A stretch of DNA of 64,000 nucleotides, taken from positions 68,950-132,949 of the forward strand of contig JAYQTA010000007.1 of NCBI GenBank assembly GCA_038147155.1, given 5' to 3'. The position numbers were made by a program, and so were the translations under genes. Below the pieces are notes generated by a model. That model saw only the letters and a program-made list of their open reading frames with translations, was not told the DNA's origin and searched no databases. Source of the DNA: Australimonas brisbanensis. GTDB lineage: Bacteria > Chloroflexota > Dehalococcoidia > Lucifugimonadales > Australimonadaceae. Below, in pieces: positions 59,440-64,000 of this stretch; the stretch's first letter is position 1; each line of letters starts with the position of its first letter.

Positions 59440-59788
59440 GGTGTTCCCCGCTCGCCTTCGGCTCGCTCGAACGGAGGGGGACGCCCCCTCGGCCCGCGCT
59501 GACGCGCTGGGCCTACCCCGGCGGGAGAGGTGCCCTCCCCCACTGCACCCCCTAGCCCGGACTATCGCCGTTCGTCAGCGTTTTGGGGCTGCGCCCCACT
59601 GGAAGCGGCGGCAGTAGCATGCTGCCCCGCGCGGCTTCCACGCGTGAGCGCAGCGAGCGGGGCCGCAGGCCCCACGTTGAGCGCCCGGTAGGGCGCGTAG
59701 ACGGGGTAGCCCCCGAAGGGGGCGCAGGGGAGTCCCCTGTATCGAGGCTGCCGCAGGCAGCCGGGGACAGGCGGAGCCCCTAGAAATC
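59440..59788 (-). repeat. Dispersed modular intergenic repeat, copy 7 (full unit inverted D-C-B-A)
   Basis: Mirror image of copy 2. D reversed (GAGGGGGACGCCCCCTC, GGGAGAGGTGCCCTCCCCC), C reversed (CTAGCCCGGAC, GGGGCTGCGCCCC), linker with CCGCGCGGCTTCCACGCGTG, B reversed (GGGGCCGCAGGCCCC), A reversed (CAGGGGAGTCCCCTG). It ends GCGGAGCCCCTAG. No gene is visible in 59350-59975. Confidence 0.8.
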
Positions 59789-59815
59789 CAACCGAAATCC
59801 GCAGCGGGACCCGGA

Positions 59816-59844
59816 TTGACAGTCCAGAACACTCGTTCTATAGT
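59816..59844 (+). promoter_or_regulatory. Strong sigma-70 promoter of the Cys-cluster HTH gene
   Basis: TTGACA (59816-59821), 17 nt, TATAGT (59839-59844). This is the closest match to consensus in the window. Confidence 0.85.
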
Positions 59845-59849
59845 ATCCG

Positions 59850-59975
59850 AACATTTGGTCGGGTGCGCCGCGGTAAGCACCGGCACCGGATGGGCCCCTG
59901 GTCAGCGTCCCACGAAGGACAGCCGTTACGAACCGGACAGCATTGAGCTTTCGCACAGGTAGAGGAGGAGAGGAG
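59850..59975 (+). other. Long leader (about 125 nt) with direct repeats before the HTH gene
   Basis: Between the promoter and the ATG at 59976. It contains GTGC...GCAC pairing near 59866-59880 and two similar blocks, ACGAAGGACAGC (59912-59923) and ACGAACCGGACAGC (59928-59941). GAGGAGGAGAGGAG gives a very strong ribosome binding site. No known riboswitch was recognised. Confidence 0.45.
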
Positions 59976-60281
59976 ATGCGCACGTACACCAGGTCCTACC
60001 GCCGCCGCCACGAGCCCATCGTGGACGGGCTGCCGGAGCACATGCACTTCACCGACACGGGCTGCGAGGCCTCCGGTGCGTGCCTGAACTGCCCACTGCC
60101 CCGCTGCAAGTTCGATGACCCCACCTGGTACCAGGCGCACAAGCGCCAGGGGCGTGACCAGCAGGTGCTGGACGCGCACCGGGAGGGGCTCAGCGTCTTC
60201 GAGGTGGCCCGCCAACTCAACGTCAGCACCCGCACGGTGCACCGGGCGCTGGCACGCTCGCGGGAGGCTGTGGCCGCCTAG
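59976..60281 (+). CDS. Helix-turn-helix protein with N-terminal Cys cluster
   Basis: 101 residues from ATG 59976. Four cysteines, 30, 36, 39 and 44, lie in GCEASGACLNCPLPRCKFDD, which may bind zinc or an Fe-S cluster. A helix-turn-helix follows at about 70-95 (GLSVFEVARQLNVSTRTVHR). The N-terminus is basic. It has its own strong promoter, long leader and optimal ribosome binding site, so it is probably highly expressed. No target is evident; the name of the family is not known to me. Confidence 0.75.
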   Translation: MRTYTRSYRRRHEPIVDGLPEHMHFTDTGCEASGACLNCPLPRCKFDDPTWYQAHKRQGRDQQVLDAHREGLSVFEVARQLNVSTRTVHRALARSREAVAA

Positions 60282-60313
60282 GCCCCGCCCCCATCGCCCA
60301 CCCTGTGGGCACA

Positions 60314-60361
60314 CGAGAACCCTCCCGGCGGCCAGGCGCGGCGTCAGCGGGAGGGTTCTCG
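60314..60361 (+). terminator. Long hairpin after the HTH gene
   Basis: A 14-bp perfect stem: 60314-60327 with 60348-60361 (CGAGAACCCTCCCG and its complement). No T-tract follows. Confidence 0.55.
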
Positions 60362-60372
60362 CGTGCAGGGGC

Positions 60373-60650
60373 CTAGACGCCGGTGCGCGTGACCACCTCG
60401 AAGGCCAGCAGCGCAGCCCCCGTGCCCACGGGCGCCTAGGCGCCGGGGTGCCCGCCCTGCGTGCCCACGCCCCGGTGACCGTGGGCGAAGGCGGGGCTGG
60501 ACACCCACGCCTGGTAGGCCTCCTCCGAGGCCCAGCGGGGTCCCTGATGCTGGCCGACGGGAGCCATCTCTCCCTGGCCGGAGCATCGATGCTGGTCCCA
60601 CAGTTACGGGCCGCGTTCGAAGCCCCGTAGGCTCCGTGGGGCATCCTGCG
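60373..60650 (-). pseudogene. Degraded antibiotic-biosynthesis-monooxygenase (ABM) domain gene
   Basis: Read on the minus strand, one frame gives RWASEEAYQAWVSSPAFAHG, an in-frame TAG (60438-60436), then APVGTGAALLAFEVVTRTGV and TAG at 60375-60373. These match the second half of ABM/heme-oxygenase-like proteins, whose usual form is W-x-S-x-E-A-F-x-A-W and a final LLxFEVV strand. Upstream the same frame has RGFERGP, then a stop and garbled codons. The N-terminus is lost. Otherwise 60282-60714 contains only hairpins. Confidence 0.6.
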
Positions 60651-60674
60651 CCTCCCTGGCCCTGGAGAACCACG

Positions 60675-60700
60675 ACGGCCCGCCGGTGAGGGCGGGCCGT
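60675..60700 (-). terminator. Hairpin downstream of tRNA-Pro
   Basis: ACGGCCCGCC (60675-60684) pairs with GGCGGGCCGT (60691-60700). It lies 15 nt past the tRNA 3' end. Confidence 0.5.
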
Positions 60701-60714
60701 CTCGTGTCCGTTCA

Positions 60715-60791
60715 TGGTCGGGGTGCCCGGATTTGAACCGGGGGCCTCCTGCACCCCATGCAGGCGCGCTACCGAGCTGCGCCACACCCCG
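60715..60791 (-). tRNA. tRNA-Pro(GGG)
   Basis: Minus-strand cloverleaf: CGGGGTG/CACCCCG acceptor, anticodon arm CCTGC-ATGGGGT-GCAGG with anticodon GGG, T arm GGTTCAAATCC, encoded ACCA. Confidence 0.95.
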
Positions 60792-60803
60792 ACGCGACTC
60801 CCA

Positions 60804-60812
60804 AGGCTAGCA
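60804..60812 (-). promoter_or_regulatory. Extended -10 promoter of tRNA-Pro
   Basis: TGC-TAGCCT on the minus strand, 12 nt upstream of the mature tRNA 5' end. Confidence 0.5.
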
Positions 60813-60865
60813 CAGGCTCGTGCGCCCCACAACGCCGGACAAAACCCAGGGGCCAGGCCACGGCG

Positions 60866-60874
60866 TGCTAGAAT
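60866..60874 (+). promoter_or_regulatory. Extended -10 promoter of prfB
   Basis: TGC-TAGAAT, about 72 nt upstream of the prfB ATG. Identical nine bases precede tRNA-Ile. Confidence 0.5.
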
Positions 60875-60946
60875 GGCCCTGTCCACACCCGCCGCCCGGC
60901 ACGCCGCCGGGCCCCCCAAGCCCGACGGACGAGGAAGGAGAGCACC

Positions 60947-62048
60947 ATGGATGAGTTGCGCGCACGCCTGGCCGCGCTGGCCGAGCACGTCGCCACCATC
61001 CTGGTGCGGCTTTGACCTGCCCGCACAGGAGGCAGAGGCCGAGCGCGTAGAGGCCCAGACGGCCCAGCCCGGTTTCTGGGACGACCCCCAGGCCGCCCAG
61101 TCGGTGATGAAACGCCTGGCGCGCCTGCGCGCCACGGTGGACGGCTGGCGCGACGTGGACGCGCGGGTGCGCGCCACGCTGGAGCTGGCGGACATGGCGC
61201 TGGAGTCGGGCGACGCCTCGCTCCAGGACGACATCGGGGCCGAGGCCGACGCCCTGGCCGCGCTGGTGGAGGAGCGCGAGCTCTCCCTGGTGCTCTCCGG
61301 CGAGTACGACGAGCGCAGCGCCCTGCTGACGGTGCACGCCGGCGCGGGCGGCACGGATTCGCAGGACTGGGCCGAGATGCTCCTGCGCATGTACACCCGC
61401 TGGGCCGAGCGCCGGAGGCTCAAGGTTGCGCTGCTCGACCTGTCCACGGGGGAGGAGGCGGGCATCAAGTCCGCCACCCTCGAGCTCACGGGCGATGACG
61501 CCTACGGCTACGCCAAGGCGGAGCGCGGGGTGCACCGGCTGGTGCGCCTCTCGCCCTTCGACGCCGCGCACGCGCGCCACACCTCTTTCGCGCTGGTGGA
61601 GGTGCTGCCGGAGGCCGAGGGCGATGTCGACGTCGAGGTGAACCCCGACGACATCAGCATGGACGTGTTCAAGGCATCGGGGGCGGGCGGCCAGCACGTG
61701 CAGAAGAACTCCACCGCCGTGCGCCTCACCCACCGGCCCACGGGCATCGTGGTCTCGTGCCAGAACGAGCGCTCGCAGCTGCAGAACCGTGAGGGCGCCA
61801 TGAAGATCCTGCGCGCCAAGCTGTGGGAACGCGAGTTGGAGCGCCGGGCCAAAGAACGCGCGGAACTCAAGGGCGAGCACGTCTCGGCGGGCTGGGGCAA
61901 CCAGATCCGCTCCTACGTGCTGCACCCCTACAAATTGGTGAAGGACCACCGCACGGACACCGAGTCCACCAACCCCGACGCGGTGCTGGACGGAGACCTG
62001 GACCCGTTCATCCGCGCCTACCTGCTGCAGAGCGTGGAGGGGGAATAG
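60947..62048 (+). CDS. prfB: Peptide chain release factor 2 (programmed +1 frameshift)
   Basis: The first 22 codons (MDELRARLAALAEHV...) end in CTT-TGA-C at 61010-61016. A +1 slip on CTT continues as LDLPAQEAEAERV and gives about 366 residues. GGTG lies upstream of CTT as a weak internal Shine-Dalgarno. RF2-specific SPF (RLVRLSPFDAAHARHTSF), GGQ (ASGAGGQHVQKNSTAVR) and the closing HPYKLVKDHRTDTES are present. It reads TGA and TAA stops, and the in-frame TGA makes its own synthesis self-limiting. The ATG has GAAGGAGAGCACC before it. Confidence 0.95.
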
Positions 62049-62051
62049 CCC

Positions 62052-63236
62052 GTGCGGGCAACCCTCACCCTGGCCGCCTGCCTCATCCTGGCCGGAGCCG
62101 TGGCGCTACCGGCGGCCCCCACCACCGCGCAGGAGGGGCTCAACGTGCGCGCCAACACCACGGCGCTGGACTTCCCGGGCACGCTCACCTTCCACCTGGA
62201 GGCCTCGGCGCCGGTCCTCATCGAGAAGGCGGAGCTGCGCTACCGCGTGGGAGATAGCGCCTGCGGGCAGGTGACGGCCGCCGCCTTCCCCACGCTGACC
62301 CCCGGCGCCGACCAATCGCTCACCTGGGTGTGGGACCTGCGCGAGCGCGGCGGGCTGCCCGTGGGGGCCCAGCTCACCTACCAATGGGTGCTCACGGGCG
62401 GCGGGCGCACCCTCACCACGCCGGAGCGCACCTTCACCTATGAGGATTCGCGCTTCGACTGGCGCTCCATCGAGGGGACGCACGTGGCGATCCAGTGGTA
62501 CCAGGGCGATGCGGCCTTCGCCCAGGGGCTGCGGGCGACGGCGGAGGCGGGCATCGCGCGCCTGGAGGCGTCCACCGGGGCGCTGCCCGCCAGACAGGTG
62601 CGCATCCGGGTGTACGCGAGCGCCGAGGCGATGCGCGGGGCCTTCGTGTTCGGGCCGGAGTGGGTGGGCGGGGTCGCCTACCCCGAGCACTCCCTGGTCT
62701 CCCTGGGCATCGCTCCGGGGGATGGGGAATGGGCCGAGCGTGCCCTGGTGCACGAGCTCTCCCACGTGGTGGTGGCCCAGGCGACGGCCTCCTGCGGCGG
62801 AGCGATCCCCGCATGGCTCAACGAGGGGCTGGCCGTCTACGCCGAGGGCCTGTTGGAGGACGTGTTCACCGAGGCGCTGGAGGAGGCGATCGCCGCTGAC
62901 CGGGCCTTCGGCGTGCGCTCGCTGGCCGGGGCGTTCCCCTATGGGCGCGCCGACGCCACCCTGGCCTATGCCCAGAGCCATGACCTGGTGCGCTTCCTCA
63001 TCGAGACGCACGGCCCGGAGCGCATGGACGCCCTGTTCGCCGCCTTCCGTCAGAGCGGGGCCATCGACCGGGCCCTGATGCAGACCTACGGGTTCGACCA
63101 GCGCGGACTGGATGAGGCCTGGCGCATCAGCCGGGGCCTCGCCCCCCGCGCGCTACCCACCCCCCCCCCCCCCCCCCCGGGCGCGCCGGGCCCCGGGCGC
63201 GGGCCCCTCTCGCGTTCCGTGGTATGGGCCGCTTAG
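62052..63236 (+). CDS. Secreted gluzincin metallopeptidase (peptidase MA-like)
   Basis: 394 residues from GTG 62052, 3 nt after prfB. A signal peptide (LTLAACLILAGAVALPAAPT) is followed by a beta-rich N-terminal domain. The zinc site is HELSH at 234-238 with the distal Glu258 in WLNEGLAVYAE; helical repeats follow (YAQSHDLVRFLIETHG). It should act outside the membrane. The last 25 residues depend on a 19-C homopolymer (63160-63178), so the true C-terminus is uncertain. Confidence 0.85.
   Translation: MRATLTLAACLILAGAVALPAAPTTAQEGLNVRANTTALDFPGTLTFHLEASAPVLIEKAELRYRVGDSACGQVTAAAFPTLTPGADQSLTWVWDLRERGGLPVGAQLTYQWVLTGGGRTLTTPERTFTYEDSRFDWRSIEGTHVAIQWYQGDAAFAQGLRATAEAGIARLEASTGALPARQVRIRVYASAEAMRGAFVFGPEWVGGVAYPEHSLVSLGIAPGDGEWAERALVHELSHVVVAQATASCGGAIPAWLNEGLAVYAEGLLEDVFTEALEEAIAADRAFGVRSLAGAFPYGRADATLAYAQSHDLVRFLIETHGPERMDALFAAFRQSGAIDRALMQTYGFDQRGLDEAWRISRGLAPRALPTPPPPPPGAPGPGRGPLSRSVVWAA
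63160..63178 (+). repeat. 19-base poly-C tract inside the peptidase gene
   Basis: Nineteen consecutive C, coding PPPPPP near the C-terminus, followed by GC-only sequence. Such a tract can slip in vivo or be miscounted in assembly. Confidence 0.9.
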
Positions 63237-63970
63237 CGGGGCCCGAAGCCGATGTCCGTCTCGTAGGCCACCATGACCTCGCGGGCCAGTTCCTGGAGTG
63301 AGAGGAACGGGTCGGGCCCGCCGGGGACCTCCGCTCCCTCGGTTTCCGCCTCATAGGCCTCGGTGGCCGCTGCCTGCTCACGGTTGAAGGCGTTGCGGAC
63401 GGAGATGGCGGCGTTGCGGTGCACATGCGCCAGGATGAGTCCGTACTCGAAGGCCATGGAGAGGGCGTTCTGCGCGTCGTCAGCCTCTGCGTGCTCCTCC
63501 TCCGCCAGCGTCTCCAGCAGGTCCTCCACGAAGTCCTCAGCCTCCAGCGCCTCACCGCTGGTCACCGTGCCCTGCACCAGCTCGGTGAGGGCGCCCCGGC
63601 ACTCCTCGACGATTGCGTCCACCTGGCCGGGGTGAGTCTGCTCCAACAGGGTGGCGACGCGCTCCGGATACTCCAGCCCCATGGCGGAGCCCAGCGCGAA
63701 GGCGCCCACCACCGCCTCGGACAGCGGGCCCAGTTCGAAGAGGGGCTCCGCCTCGTCCTCATCGTCCTCGTGCTCGTGGGCATGGGCCTGGCCATGGCCG
63801 TTGTGCCCATGCCCTTCATGGTCATGCCCCTCGTGGTCCTCGTCGTCCTCGTGGAGGTCCTCGCCGTGGATCGGCAGGTCTTCCAGGTACAGGGCGATGA
63901 CCACGTCGGTGAGCGCCAGGGGCTCGTCGGGGTCAACAGGTTCCAGATGGATGATGCGGTCGGAGCTCAC
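63233..63970 (-). CDS. Acidic protein with a histidine-rich segment, function unknown
   Basis: 245 residues from GTG 63970, with GCGAGGACGCC upstream. Residues 36-70 alternate His with Asp, Glu and Gly (HDHEGHGHNGHGQAHAHEHE), a pattern that binds Zn, Ni or Cu. The rest is helical and very acidic (LEAEDFVEDLLETLAEEEHA). No signal peptide or membrane helix, so cytoplasmic. A metal-storage or chaperone role is possible; no family was recognised. It overlaps the convergent peptidase gene by 4 nt. Confidence 0.75.
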   Translation of the reverse strand: MSSDRIIHLEPVDPDEPLALTDVVIALYLEDLPIHGEDLHEDDEDHEGHDHEGHGHNGHGQAHAHEHEDDEDEAEPLFELGPLSEAVVGAFALGSAMGLEYPERVATLLEQTHPGQVDAIVEECRGALTELVQGTVTSGEALEAEDFVEDLLETLAEEEHAEADDAQNALSMAFEYGLILAHVHRNAAISVRNAFNREQAAATEAYEAETEGAEVPGGPDPFLSLQELAREVMVAYETDIGFGPR

Positions 63971-64000
63971 GGCGTCCTCGCAGGAGAGTTTCGGTGCAGG

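Noticed and set aside
61010..61016. prfB in-frame TGA as an inactivating mutation
   Set aside because: CTTTGAC after a short N-terminal ORF is the known RF2 programmed frameshift site and the +1 frame is a full RF2.

Overview
The window is chromosomal DNA from a very GC-rich bacterium, most likely a member of the Chloroflexota (Dehalococcoidia-like). This is inference. It rests on housekeeping gene order, a 16S rRNA gene with no linked 23S or 5S, an archaeal-type PEP carboxylase, an F420-type luciferase-like oxidoreductase, the MEP isoprenoid pathway, a T-box leader and short EF-Ts. Nearly all of it is core genome. I found no CRISPR array, prophage, transposase or secretion island.

Layout. 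1-9.2 kb is mostly minus strand: membrane proteins, era, tRNA-Gly, plsY, a PHP phosphoesterase, ymdB, rny, recA and an S21-like gene. 9.2-12 kb is plus strand: an FmdB zinc ribbon gene behind a promoter and a near-perfect CIRCE operator, then dtd and glutamine-dependent nadE. 12-24 kb holds two tandem SDR genes (the first frameshifted), a ParA/small-partner pair, archaeal-type ppcA, a thiolase, a HAD phosphatase, an LLM oxidoreductase and an overlapping Fur/Zur-znuA-znuC-znuB operon. 24-27.5 kb has an MFS transporter, tRNA-Ile and a lone 16S gene inside a 28-bp processing stem. 27.5-44 kb is one long minus-strand stretch: tmk, an R3H/SpoIIIAA-type ATPase, a GNAT-like gene, pdxT, pdxS, proS, a DEAD-box helicase, ispG, rseP, dxr, cdsA, uppS, frr, pyrH, tsf and rpsB. 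44-50.3 kb has a family 5 uracil-DNA glycosylase, apt, a cupredoxin lipoprotein, cimA under an isoleucine T-box, and a GH63-like hydrolase. 50.3-64 kb has a giant FAD/Fe-S D-2-hydroxyacid dehydrogenase, a BlaI-like regulator, rsmG, a flippase-like membrane protein, an aldolase/reductase pair, HIT and HD hydrolases, a Cys-cluster HTH gene with a long leader, tRNA-Pro, prfB with its programmed frameshift, a secreted metallopeptidase and a His-rich acidic protein.

Regulation visible in the DNA: a CIRCE site, an Ile T-box whose specifier ATC matches the tRNA-Ile(GAT) also present here, an operator-like palindrome at the zinc operon, and at least ten copies of an extended -10 promoter (TGC-TANNNT) that mostly lack a -35. 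In two or three cases it sits so close to the ATG that the mRNA should be leaderless.

The most unusual structure is a modular family of dispersed intergenic repeats (seven copies, about 110-350 bp). They are built from small hairpins with roughly 3-nt loops and often end at CTAG, where they touch or supply stop codons of neighbouring genes. Other oddities are an inverted 24-bp copy of the tRNA-Gly anticodon arm, degraded GNAT and monooxygenase remnants, two suspicious frameshifts (SDR1 and the start of pdxS) and a 19-C homopolymer in a coding region.
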